DNA of 64,000 bases from Bidens hawaiensis (taxonomy: Eukaryota; Streptophyta; Magnoliopsida; Asterales; Asteraceae): positions 181,384 to 245,383 of the forward strand of contig JAIQDT010003755.1 of assembly GCA_021521415.1 (NCBI GenBank). Direction: 5' to 3'. The stretch's first letter is position 1. Every line of letters starts with the position of its first letter. A program made the translations under genes and the position numbers. Positions 50,157 through 60,180 of this stretch are shown one piece after another. A model generated the notes under the pieces. That model saw only the letters and a program-made list of their open reading frames with translations, did no database searches and was not told the origin of the DNA.

Positions 50157-50428
50157 TGTTTGAAAAATAAAATATCTCATTAAGAAAAATAAGAGGATCG
50201 ACAATATTTCTTCATTTCCTAATTAAGAGATCATGCCAGCCTACAATTGATCATTGAGTCGTTAAGAATCTTCAGCCATAAAACACTAATTGTATTACCT
50301 TGTTTAGCTCGACAACTTTTTTTCTATTTATTGTATTGTTTGTCTTCTATGCAAGAATATGAAATAAATATACAACAAGTTTACTCTTCATTCTTCAACT
50401 ACAATTCTTTATATTTCAATTTTCTTCA
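50157..50428 (+). repeat. Copia A 3' LTR
   Basis: 272 bp from TGTTTGAAAA to TTCTTCA, preceded by a short purine stretch (CTTGAGGTAGAG). It aligns with 4783-5052; this pairing shows that everything between belongs to one nested insertion. Confidence 0.88.
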
Positions 50429-51312
50429 TGAATGACCACTAAGCTCGATCTTGGCTCGTTTAACTTACTCATAGCTCGGCTCGTGAGTTATTTCTCGAGC
50501 CCGAGTTCGGCTCATTTACTATTTATTAATTAATTCTTTCAATTTTAATTTATATAACATAATATATATTATTTAGTTAATTTTTCATAACATTATATAT
50601 ATTTATTAATAATTATATGCATTATAAAAATTATAAAAATGATACGCTCGCGAGCAGGCTCGAGCTTGACAACCGAAGCTCGGATTCGGGCTCGTTTAAA
50701 AAGGATCCACAATTTCTTAAAGAAGGAGCATGGTTTGTTTTTCAGCAGATGTTGCTAACAAACACGTGGAGTTTGCGAGGGAATACAAACAAGAGTTTGA
50801 ATGCGAACTTGATCTAGAAAGTGGATCTACAATCCTACCCACGCTATATGACTTCATCCAAAGACTTCAACACTAGAATTATTCTTCAAAGCAATGCCGA
50901 AGACCGTTTTTTATTTGTTTTATAACTCTAGGAAGAAAGCCGAGTGTTTCGTGATTTCCATCTAGTTGAAGTCGAGGTTCGCTGATCAAGTAAGTTAGAA
51001 ACCTACTTACATACCCATCGGTTACTTTTGTGTATTTTACTTGCATGTCCTAATATATACATGATCTCGCCAAATTTCATTTATATAATTCCTTTTGCTC
51101 AAATAAAACTGTATGAGTTTCAAATTAGTTTTCTTGTATTGTGTCTAATAGGGCATCCTGAAAGGCTCATGTTTATATAGTGTGTAAAAATGTAGTTAAG
51201 GCCTTATATTCTAGCGAAGTACTTATCTAGAATCATTTCTGAGTTTACTCATATATCATCGGCGTTGTAAGATCAAAAAAGGTAAGGTACAAGTTTGTGT
51301 CTACATAAAGAT
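50429..51312. other. Flank of the nest with a possible orphan last exon
   Basis: CTCGAGC-rich and AT-rich dispersed-repeat sequence to about 50690. An acceptor, TTTGTTTTTCAG, at 50745 then opens a frame ending at TAG 50874-50876, encoding about 42 residues (HVEFAREYKQEFECELDLES, then LPTLYDFIQRLQH). It looks like a last exon but I recognise no family and see no upstream exons. The rest is AT-rich with no gene. Confidence 0.3.
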
Positions 51313-51327
51313 GTCTATTCTCTCACT

Positions 51328-51732
51328 CATCATCATCATCATCATCGTACTCAGTATATCCCACCAATAGCAAAGCTATGTTAGGGTCTGAGGAGGGTAA
51401 GATGTAGACAGCCTTACCTCTACCCCATAGGGATAGAGAGGCTGCTTCCGGTGAGACCCCCGGCTCGATAGTAGTTTTGCATCAAGCCTTGGACATAAAG
51501 CACATAGCACTCAATCATTGGGATACCGGCTGATTGGTGCATGTACCCTCGTCTTTCGGTTATCAACGCCACCACATGATGCCTGATTAACCTTCCGCCA
51601 CTTTTAACGTTATTTTCACGAGATTAGTAAAATAACGTCAAAATTAGTGCAATTTCACTTTTGCCCACCCGAGTGTTTACACATATATACATAATATGCG
51701 CGCACCTCAAGCAGGGGCGCACCTCGATAGTA
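51328..51732 (-). mobile_element. SINE-like retroposon with (GAT)n tail
   Basis: 405 bp flanked by a perfect 15-bp duplication GTCTATTCTCTCACT (51313-51327 and 51733-51747), the mark of target-primed retroposition. Read on the minus strand it ends in a (GAT)n tail next to the duplication. The tail-proximal half (GTAAGGCTGTCTACATCTTACCC-like, given here in part) resembles plant Au-type SINEs. The other half is not one I recognise. CTACTATCGAG occurs at the 5' end and again internally. The perfect duplication suggests recent insertion. Confidence 0.7.
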
Positions 51733-51747
51733 GTCTATTCTCTCACT

Positions 51748-52912
51748 GGTTTATCTAAATAAGTTTAAAGCATAATGTTGATCAAAAAATCTACTATATC
51801 TTTGAAGTAATGCATGAACAGAGCATTGTTGAAGCTTTACAAAGAAATTCATACGACAACACTATAAGGGCAAGGCGGCCTAATATCAATTTGTCAGTGG
51901 GAATTTTATCAGTTTCCATTCATACATTGAATCATGGATCACCATGTTCTTACAAATGCAGTATCTAGTATGTTAGTCCATATTTTGTTATCATTGGCCT
52001 CATATTAAAAACATGAAATAGTAGGAGGCTTACATTTTCCAATTGGTGTTTTTATTAGGTAGACTTTTGAAACGGTGGCGAATTAATAAGATTGTTGCAT
52101 GAACTTAACGTGACACAAAGAAAATTGGCACGTACGTCTGCATGTGGAACTTCAAGGTTGGAATGTAAGTTTATATTTGTTCTTCGAATTGAAATTTTAA
52201 AAATTTTATTTATACATTTTAGTTAAAAATAAATTACTTTTGTGCAAAACTAGAAATAAACTATACTTTTTGAAATCTGCATGTTGATATGAACATATCT
52301 CACATGAAACCTGTAAGTGAAATGGAGAAAAAGATAAAAAAAATAAAAAACTTCATCAAGGATCACTACTATATTAAACGATGTCATCAAGAATGAAGTA
52401 ATATGTTGGTGGTTAATAGCTATTGGACTAGATAACTATTGCATTTACTGCATTCAGTTTTCTCCTATTCCACACAGGTGATACTTTTGCATCATGCTCT
52501 ACTTAACCCCGCACATTTATGGCAACAACATATTTGTTTAGGTATGCTTCAAATATCATGGTGTATCTTGTACATAATTGCTGAAACTTTACATGTTTTT
52601 GCTCGTTAGAAATATTTGCATATTTTTCCTTTTATCTTTATAGTTCACTTCAGATGTTCAAAGTAAATGCTAATTACTTATGAATTTGTTGATTTGATGA
52701 ACTCATATCAGGTAATCGCAAAAGTAATTATCCATCAACCGACAAAATCTAGAAACATGCATGTAAGTCCTTTTAATCTTCTAACTTAGATTTTATGTAA
52801 AATGAATTATCTTTGCTTTATAAGTGTTTCTTTATCACTTTGTAAATTGTTACTTCTTTACAAAAAAAGGTTGGTCTAAGAGCAAGTATTAATACTTCTT
52901 TGAAGTCACTGT
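51748..52912. other. Intergenic or intronic DNA left of the gag-only element
   Basis: AT-rich. There are splice-like signals, for example ATATCAG at 52711 and ATGCAT-GTAAGT at 52763, and after the gag-only element an acceptor at 55420 followed by a short frame ending at 55472-55474. These could be exons of an unrecognised plus-strand gene interrupted by the element, but evidence is thin. Confidence 0.3.
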
Positions 52913-53426
52913 TGTTGGATATAATCTGGATGTTTCGGGTCTGTTCGGGCCGAGTTCGGGTCAAGTCAGTCAAGGGTCAAGTCAGTCATGTGTTATGAGT
53001 CTTTGTTTGCATGAAATAAACTAGCTTCAAGGGTTACAAGTTATTGTTCACGTGATGTGTTGCATGGATGGACTCTTGAAGACTAAAGTATCTATTTGTG
53101 GTCTTATTTAATGTTTATTTAATTGTTTAGTAGTTATAATTGGAAGGTTGTTTGACCGAATTATCTGGTGGAAGTTTACGTTGGATAGTAGGTCATTCCT
53201 TTTCTTTAGGCAATAGTGGTTAGTAGGTGCTAGTTTATTTCCTATTTTATTGGAGCACGTTGCTTTGTAAAAGCTATTTATAGTCCTTTGGTTTATTGAA
53301 TAAAGTGTGTACGCAGAGTACTTTCCACTGCACTTTCATCTTTCTTTCGTCCATTTACTTTCTCTTTGCATATTATACATACATACTTGTGTTGTGTGTA
53401 TTTTAAACTTGGGGCCTGAACCAATA
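52913..53426 (+). repeat. Gag-only element 5' LTR
   Basis: About 514 bp, TGTTGGATAT to ACCAATA. It contains a TATTTATAG box near 53275, short GGTCAAGTCAGTC direct repeats near 52970-52990, and no palindrome array. The right edge adjoins the primer site at 53431. Confidence 0.9.
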
Positions 53427-53429
53427 TTT

Positions 53430-53442
53430 GGTATCAGAGCCT
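53430..53442 (+). other. Gag-only element primer-binding site
   Basis: TTGGTATCAGAGC contains the canonical tRNA-Met complementary site a few bases after the LTR, the same type as Copia B. Confidence 0.92.
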
Positions 53443-53483
53443 AGGGCTCGTGTGAAGACGGAGAGACTTGCGGAGAAGACGAT

Positions 53484-53771
53484 CGTTTCTTTGTGAACCG
53501 AATAAGGGAAAGAATCGATCTGTGTGATCGAGCAAACTGGAGGAGACAAGAACACTACCCTAATCTGTGTGATAAAGGGTGATTGAATCTGTGTGATTCG
53601 AACTAATACGACCTGTGTGAGTCGAAAGGGCTGTTGTGCGTGAAGTTGAGTGAAGAAAGTTCTATGTGAACATAAGTGAAGAAAGAATCTGTGTGATTCC
53701 TTGAAGTCAACGAAAAAAAAATCACGATCTGTGTGATCAGCAAGTTTTGACTTGGGTTTGTCGTTTGTGTG
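53484..53771 (+). other. Leader array of hairpins with TGTGT loops
   Basis: About nine short stem-loops between primer site and gag, each with a 5-nt loop TGTGT (once TTTGT, once TATGT). Stems differ but stay paired: CGATC/GATCG (53516-53530), ACCCT..ATC/GAT..AGGGT (53557-53580), TTGAATC/GATTCGA (53583-53601), CGACC/GAGTCG (53609-53624), GTTC/GAAC (53659-53671), GAATC/GATTC (53685-53699), GATC/GATC (53726-53738), CGTTTC/GAACCG (53484-53500); a ninth at 53761-53774 is weak. This pattern implies selection on RNA folding, perhaps for packaging or dimerisation. Confidence 0.7.
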
Positions 53772-53891
53772 ATCCAATCAAAACTAACAAATAAGAAAGA
53801 AGGTACGGGTGAAAGAAGTTGTAATTGGTTTTAAAGAGTGGGTCCTTTGAAGCCATAAAGAAAGACTAAGTTTTTGAAGATTCGGAACGAG

Positions 53892-54818
53892 ATGACAGAA
53901 AAGGGTGGTTCAAGTGCGATCGTTCCAGTGAGTAGCCAGAGTAACATTCCGTTGCAATGTCCGAAGTTATCGGCAACCAACTATACGAGTTGGTCAATCA
54001 TGGTGGAATCGATCCTACAAGCATACTGTTTGTGGGAAACGATTGACCCCGTAACAGGAGCATCCGTTGACGATAAGAAGAACTTGATGGCAAGAGCGTT
54101 TGTGTTTCAAACTTTACCCCAAGATGTGTTACTTCAAGTGGCGAAGCACAAAAACGCAAAAGACGTGTGGGAGGCGCTTCGTGTACGGTATTTGGGAGCC
54201 GACAGAGTTCAGAAGGCGAGACTTCATACTCTTAGAACCGAGCTAGAGTTGTTGAAGATGAAAGAAAATGAGACGGTTGATGAGTTTTCGGGCAAACTAA
54301 GTGAGATTGCCACAAAGTTTAAAAGTTTTTGGTCTAACTTGGAGGATGAAGTTGTGGTAAGAAAGTTGTTAACTTCTGTTCCTAAAAAGTTTTTGCAGAT
54401 TGTTGCTTCGATTGAGCAATATTCGGAGTTAGAAAACATGTCTCTTGAAGAAGCTGTGGGTAGGTTGAAGGCCTATGAAGATAGGATTAAAGTTCGTGAT
54501 GAGGAAGATGATGATCAAGGAAAGTTGTTGCTGACAAAAGAGGAATGGGAAGAGAGAACAAGGCGTGGTGATTCTGATAGACAAGGACGAGGTCGCGGTC
54601 AAGGTAGAGGTCGGGGAGGTGTTGGTAGAGGTCGAGGTGGCCGGTTTTAACCTAATGAAGATCGAAAGGAACAAGGTACGAGTCGAGATAAGAAGCACAT
54701 TAAATGCTATAATTGTCAAGAGTATGGGCATTATGTGTGGGAGTGTCCGAAGAATGAACGGAAGGAAGAAGCTCTCAATTTAGCCCAAGATGATGATGAT
54801 GTGTCTGCTTTATTGTGA
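53892..54818 (+). pseudogene. Gag of the gag-only element, one stop codon
   Basis: 308-codon Copia-type gag. The start is ATG 53892, after the leader hairpins. The UBN2-type gag domain covers about residues 20-210 (LSATNYTSWSIMVESILQAY, VWEALRVRYLGADRVQKARL, ENETVDEFSGKLSEIA). An Arg/Gly-rich stretch follows (about 230-250). A CCHC knuckle, CYNCQEYGHYVWEC (54705-54746), lies beyond an in-frame TAA at 54648-54650. The stop removes the knuckle unless read through. Otherwise it is intact to TGA 54816-54818. Confidence 0.88.
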
Positions 54819-54858
54819 AGATAATAACGAATCGAAACATCAAGATTAAAGGGGTGAT

Positions 54859-55379
54859 TGTTGGATATAATCTGGATGTTTCGGGTCGGTTCGGGCCGAG
54901 ATCGGGTCAAGTCAGTCAAGGGTTTTGAGTATTTGTTTGCATGAAATAAACTAGCTTCAAGGGTTACAAGTTATTGTTCACGTGATGTGTTGCATGGATG
55001 GACTCTTGAAGACTAAAGTATTTATTTGTGGTCTTATTTAATGTTTATTTAATTGTTTAGTAGTTAGAATTGGTAGGTTGTTTGACCGAATTATCTGGTG
55101 GAAGTTTACGTTGGATAGTGGGTCATTCATAAGACCTTTTCTTTAGGCAATAGTGGTTAGTAGGTGCTATTATATTTCCTATTTTATTGGAGCACGTTGC
55201 TTTGTAAAGGCTTTATAGTCCTTTGGTTTATTGAATAAAGTGTGTGTAGAGTACTTTCCACTGCACTTTCATCTTTCTTTCTTCTTTGATTATTATTTTC
55301 ACAACATTTACTTTCTCTTTGCATATTATACATACATACTTGTGTTGTGTGTATTTTAAACTTGGGGCATGAACCAACA
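54859..55379 (+). repeat. Gag-only element 3' LTR
   Basis: About 521 bp, TGTTGGATAT to ACCAACA, preceded by the purine tract AAAGGGGTGAT. It matches 52913-53426 with several substitutions and indels. Confidence 0.9.
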
Positions 55380-55384
55380 ACTGT

Positions 55385-57528
55385 TGTTTACCTTTCTAAT
55401 GTGTTTTCTATGCTATTCAGCCTGCATCCCGGGAAGAAAGAGGATATTCTGATGACCCGAATGGATGTAACTAGCAAAGCTTAATCTTTTATGGCCTAGT
55501 TACAGTATGTAATGGGCTTTGTTCAATATTCTTCTCATATTATCTGCCATCATTTGTCAGTTAGTGTACCATTTGGAGCTAGTGGTCTTTGTTAGGGCTC
55601 GACTCATTGTACAATTTATCGAACCATCAACAATTCAACATCAGGTAATAATTTCTAATGCAGATATATAAATATATGGTGATGCAACTATTTTTTGGTC
55701 ATTCTTTTTTATGTTCTAGTATGATGATAGAATTTTTTTTATTTGAAGATTCTTTGAACTATGAATTTAATTTTATCACACATGGTGGAATATAATTTAA
55801 GAAATAATTTCAAAATCATATATGAAATTCTTAGACATAATACTTAAATCTCAATTATAAACGATGACGTTAATTTAAGCCATAACATACAACCCAGTTG
55901 TTTGAGTTTGACATTCTTTGCTGAATATTAGAACACAATTTTGCAAACTTTCTTTTACACATATTAGACAAAGGGCGGCCAAGGGCAGTGTAGAAGTCAG
56001 TTTGAAGCAAGATTCACTTGTTGCACAAACCGAGTCAAATATTAGCAAATGGTTCTAGGACCCGGGAGATCGTTAGGATCCGAACCTATTATAAGAATTA
56101 TGGTCGGTTTCCGACTGTAATCTATTAATCGGGTCTGGGTTGGTTTTAGCGGGCAAGACCCATTTGATCACCCCTAATGATTTGAATGACTACTTCGAAT
56201 ATCATAAAAGACAAACTTGACCCTTGATGTCTTTGACCTCTATACATTGGTTCTTTTGTAGATTGAATATACATTGGTTGTTTTGTAGATTGAAAAGTTA
56301 AACATGGTTATCAAGGAGCCCGTAAAGGAAAAGAAAGAAGAGTAAAATAATGTTAAATGGAATTATTGAAAAGATGTGACTGAAAATGATAAAGTTAAGG
56401 CGGAGAAAGATGTTATAATGCACAATATGATGACAAAGATTGACGTTATGTATGTAACTATGGTCAAAAGATAGGCTATAAACACTTTAGCTTGAATGGT
56501 TGGATGTTTAATATGTTAGGATAACTTGAATATTTGACATTTTAATTTGTAAATTTAAGTGGAATGCTTTTATATAATTTTGAAGCTTGGAATTAGCAAG
56601 ATATATTATATAAAAATTGCTGAAACACAAAATATATTTAAAAAAGAAAAAGATTTTGGCTGCAAAGCCAAAGCGGTTGCAAACTCCGTGACTGCTTTTA
56701 TGGTAACAAAATCTAATTGATTTGTGATCGCTTTTATGGTAGCAAGATTTGCGACAACTCTTATGGTAGCAAAATCTGGCCGATTTGCAATCGCAAAAAT
56801 TCATATTTCTTTTAGTGTTTGCCGGTAAAAATAAATTACTTAAGCGGTTTATGGACTGTTCCATAGAATATCGCTTCAAAGCACTCGATTTTTTATTTAA
56901 AAAATGATTTAAGAACCACTTTAAAAGAAAAAAAATCGTAAATAAAAAAAATCTCTCACAATATATTAATGATTTCTCACAAACTTTCACAAACGTAGAT
57001 ACTGCAACCGAGCTAGAGCTGAGTTAGGCTCGTTAAATTTTTTATTTTATTTAAAAAAAATAAAAAAATAATTAAAAGAGGTTATAACTTAACTAATAAA
57101 CAACAAACGGGCTGAGCCCGATCCGAGCTCAAGTTAAAAAAATATTCCCATTTCAAGTTTAGGCTTAACTCGGTTTGTTTATAACCCATGCATACGCCTG
57201 CTTCTTCACACGTACACACAGTGTAAAATGCCATGTAGTGTGTTGCCTAAGCCCATTGCAAACCTTGGCACTATCCTCTTTGTGTAAACGTGTTAAAAAC
57301 ATGACATAATTATCGCACAAACATTACAAATTTTAAATCACCGTAAAAACAGTTTGCTTATGAAATAAAGTCGGATTTTAAAGGCTAAATAATATTTAAA
57401 TTGGAAATTAATGTTCCGAAAAGTATTAAGAAAATATATTATACATCGTTAAAACCCTAATTGTTATTGATCCATTGCATCCCATCCGTTGGATTAAGTT
57501 GTAGCCGTTGAGATTAATCCCCATGATC
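55385..57528. other. Intergenic DNA between gag-only element and B3 gene
   Basis: Acceptor-like GCTATTCAG at 55420 opens a short frame (PASREERGYSDDPNGCN) to TAG 55472-55474, a possible last exon of an unknown gene. The rest is AT-rich. GCTCG/GAGC-rich repeat remnants occur at 57000-57170. A minus-strand open frame at 56508-56990 has simple-sequence character (repeated YHKS) and is not credible. Confidence 0.35.
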
Positions 57529-57537
57529 TATATAAAC
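57529..57537 (+). promoter_or_regulatory. TATA box of the B3 gene
   Basis: TATATAAAC lies 75 bp upstream of the B3-domain ATG, in a position suiting a plant core promoter with a short 5' UTR. Confidence 0.6.
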
Positions 57538-57611
57538 CCCAACGTCTTAATTACTTATATTCCAAATTATATCATCTGATTATTTTCCACCGACTCATAT
57601 CCACATCAATC

Positions 57612-58418
57612 ATGTCGTCGACATTCACAGAAACCCTTACGAAAGAACAAACGGGCAGACGATACATCGGTGAATTCTTGGCTGCCATGAATTATCACGA
57701 TCCCGATCTTCAAAACACCATCAAACTCATGCGCAAGAAGCTCGTAGAGATTCAACGAAGAGAAGCGGGTGGTGACATGATGATCAAGAAACCTCCAACG
57801 GTTCGGAAACTTATCATCAAGTTCGGTGGATCATCAACATCTCTACCAATCGCTCGCCCACATTCTGAAACCCTAGTAATTTCTGGTGATCATAAAGACG
57901 CCATCAAAACCGATTCCAAAACCCTAATGTGTAAGCGGCAGAAGATCAACGACAACATTGATGGCGATCACATGCAGTTGAATGATTCAACAACAACCAT
58001 GTTTCTTGAAAACCCTAAAGCTAATGAGGGCGTGAATGTGATGGATTTTATTAAAAGCATTGGCGGGTCGGAAGCGGAGTTAGTTATCGAGAAGACGTTG
58101 ACGCGAACGGATGTGACGGATAACCAAGGCCGGCTGTTGATTCCGGTGTTGAAAGTTTGTAGTCAGGGTTTCTTGACGGCTGATGAGAAGATATTACTCG
58201 GAAAGAAGCAAGACATAAGTGTGCCCGTGTTTGATCCGAAAAGGCGGAAATTGATGCTTAATCTTGCCAAGTGGAGTATGAGCAAAGAGTGTTACGTGTT
58301 AAAGACCAACTGGAATCAGGTGGTGAAGACAAATAGGTTCAAGGAAGGGACGGTGATTCGGGTTTTGTCGCTTAGGGTTCATCAGAAACTTTGTTTTGCA
58401 CTTGATCGTGTTGCATGA
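57612..58418 (+). CDS. B3-domain DNA-binding protein (DUF313/REM-like)
   Basis: Intronless 268-residue nuclear protein of the plant B3 superfamily, closest in style to the small B3/DUF313 proteins annotated as probable transcription factors. The B3 domain covers about residues 155-265: VIEKTLTRTDVTDNQGRLLI, a loop, VPVFDPKRRKLMLNLAKWSM, then YVLKTNWNQVVKTNRFKEG and VLSLRVHQKLCFAL. The N-terminal part (FLAAMNYHDPDLQNTIKLMR, basic stretches) is outside the domain. The start is the first ATG after the TATA box; the stop is TGA at 58416-58418. The frame is intact. Target genes cannot be inferred. Confidence 0.9.
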   Translation: MSSTFTETLTKEQTGRRYIGEFLAAMNYHDPDLQNTIKLMRKKLVEIQRREAGGDMMIKKPPTVRKLIIKFGGSSTSLPIARPHSETLVISGDHKDAIKTDSKTLMCKRQKINDNIDGDHMQLNDSTTTMFLENPKANEGVNVMDFIKSIGGSEAELVIEKTLTRTDVTDNQGRLLIPVLKVCSQGFLTADEKILLGKKQDISVPVFDPKRRKLMLNLAKWSMSKECYVLKTNWNQVVKTNRFKEGTVIRVLSLRVHQKLCFALDRVA

Positions 58419-58878
58419 TGACTTCTGGTTATTTGAAGTCATACCTAAATATTAGTTGTCTGGTTTAAGGGAGTATGTAACTATGTATTATGTTTTGGTG
58501 ACAATAGAGTTTGTATGCATGTGTTATGGCACACGAAATTAACACTATTATCATGGTTTTGTAACTATGTTTGTTCTCCTATATTCATATATAATTCTTG
58601 AATGTCATTAAATGTTTCTTGAAAATCCATTTAATTTGAGTTTGAGTTGTATTCTTTTTTATTCGTATATTAATTAGTTGCAGTTGAGAGGTTTTTATAT
58701 ATCAATTTTAACTTCAATGGATTGAATAAATTTTTTGATACAATAATCTTTTTAACTAATCATAATCGCACTACAACAATTTTCTTTAACCCTACGGGCC
58801 TTTGCCGACAACATGTTTCTATATGGTCACCTGCGATGCTATCGTGATCGGAAATTTTAAAGGGGGCAACATCATTCT
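58419..58878 (+). other. 3' flank of the B3 gene
   Basis: AT-rich sequence likely including the 3' UTR. No gene or repeat boundary is seen before the SINE tail near 58879. Confidence 0.45.
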
Positions 58879-59146
58879 TTTATCTTTTTATTTTTTATTT
58901 TTTCTAACGGGCAACAAACATAAAATACCTAGGTACTTTGTACAGAATGACCTAACGACAAAACCACCGTCTGCTAGTCATCCCAGCCGTACGAAACTCT
59001 TAAGCGCCTCAAAGTTATCTCCAATTTCGAGGAAAACCTGGCCACTTGCGCGAAGACCCACTAGTGGTAAAACTCGTACACCCTTAGAATCGAACTGGAG
59101 ATCACAAAGAACCCGGCTATCCTTCGTTGAGCCACCCATAATCTCC
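58879..59146 (-). mobile_element. tRNA-type SINE
   Basis: On the minus strand GGGTGGCTCAACGAAGG near 59140 resembles an RNA polymerase III A box, AGTTCGATTCT (about 59097-59087) resembles a B box, and the sequence ends in an A-rich tail (about 58907-58879). The order and spacing suit a tRNA-derived SINE. I could not find a clean target duplication. The plus-strand open frame at 58802-59164 runs through it and is not a gene. Confidence 0.5.
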
Positions 59147-59199
59147 TCAAAATGTTATAAATGAGGATTAAACTTGGGTCTCAATTAAATAATTCATAC

Positions 59200-59541
59200 C
59201 AGTGACGGAACCAGAAATTTGTTACTAGAGGGTCAAAATAAATATTTTATATCCTTTGAAACGTAACAACCATTTCTATTAACCAATCGCTGTAGCGCAA
59301 ACAAGAGTACGATCGTATAAATATTATTTTTTCTTGCTATCAAAATATACAATAAAAAATGTAAACAATGATAAAACCTTAAATCAAATAATAAAAGAAA
59401 ACCATCATTTTCGTTTAGGCGTTTACCATTTGTGAAGATCTAAAGCTGTATAAATAGTCATGGTGTCAAATGCTCCTACTAAAAATTTAGTCTGCCGGAG
59501 GGTCCGCTAACACCTCTGACCCTTCGGTGGTTCCGTCCCTG
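59200..59541. mobile_element. hAT-type MITE
   Basis: 342 bp with terminal inverted repeats CAGTGACGGAACCA and TGGTTCCGTCCCTG (13 of 14 complementary) and a perfect 8-bp target duplication ATTCATAC (59192-59199 and 59542-59549), as expected for hAT transposons. It contains no transposase and so is non-autonomous. Confidence 0.88.
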
Positions 59542-59549
59542 ATTCATAC

Positions 59550-60101
59550 TTTCCACCACCACACTATATTAAAAAGGGCGCATTATTCTTTTTATTAGTT
59601 ACTTCTTTAAAATTTGATTTACTTTTGTTTTTTGTTTTTCTATTTTCCTTTTTGTTTTTCAGTTGTTTTATAAAACGTTTTGAATGGCTAAATTAAATTT
59701 CAGCTTAAGTTTCTATATATATAAAACGTTTTAAAATGCATATATAAACGTAAACCAAATTTTAAATTTTGGTAAATTAAATTTTAGCTTAAGTTTCTAA
59801 ATTTGTTAATTTTTAATATCTTGACATTGACGAATTTATTTTTGGGTTTATTTCCGTATATCATCACGAACCAAACTGATGTTGACTAAATTCGTGTCAA
59901 ACTATCTACCAAATACACGACGCTTAAATATGTTTCTTTTTTCATTAGACCTACGAGTATCAATACTATTTTAAGAGTTTTTAGGGTTTAGTACGCGTCG
60001 TAATTACCATAACACGAATTAAATGATATCAATCCGCAATACCGCCACAACACGAAATATAGATACCAATTTAGCCCCACGTAACACGCGAGGTAAGATG
60101 G
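59550..60101. other. AT-rich intergenic DNA
   Basis: No gene or mobile-element end recognised. Short TTTTAAA-rich direct similarities occur near 59690-59800. Confidence 0.4.
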
Positions 60102-60180
60102 CTGATTATTATTATTATTATTATTATTGTTATTATTGTTATTATTGTTATTACTGTTGTTGGTGTTGTTGGTGTTTTAC
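60102..60180. repeat. ATT/GTT trinucleotide microsatellite
   Basis: Imperfect run of ATT units grading into GTTATT and then GTTGGT units, about 26 triplets. Confidence 0.85.

Larger units (their letters stand above)
4783..50428 (+). mobile_element. Copia A: old Copia retrotransposon hosting the nest
   Basis: A plus-strand Copia element whose two LTRs flank the whole nested block. Removing the two Athila elements leaves about 4.9 kb, a normal Copia size. The retained pieces are 4783-5410, 32441-32805 and 46515-50428. The order LTR, tRNA-Met type primer site, protease, integrase, RT, RNase H, LTR fits the Copia clade, but frameshifts and stops disable it. No gag domain is visible; that position holds a UBA5-like gene fragment. 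By eye the LTRs differ at about 12-16 positions in 270, more than Copia B's LTRs, in line with it being the oldest layer. I could not find a matching 5-bp target duplication. Confidence 0.85.
52913..55379 (+). mobile_element. Gag-only LTR retrotransposon (TR-GAG type)
   Basis: 2467 bp with LTRs 52913-53426 and 54859-55379 and a perfect 5-bp duplication ACTGT (52908-52912 and 55380-55384). It has a tRNA-Met primer site, a hairpin-rich leader, a Copia-type gag and a purine tract (AAAGGGGTGAT) but no pol. Such TR-GAG elements are non-autonomous and need RT and integrase from a relative. LTRs differ by several substitutions and indels. Confidence 0.9.

Noticed and set aside
58802..59164. 120-codon plus-strand ORF after the B3 gene
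   Set aside because: It runs antisense through a tRNA-type SINE with A and B box-like motifs.
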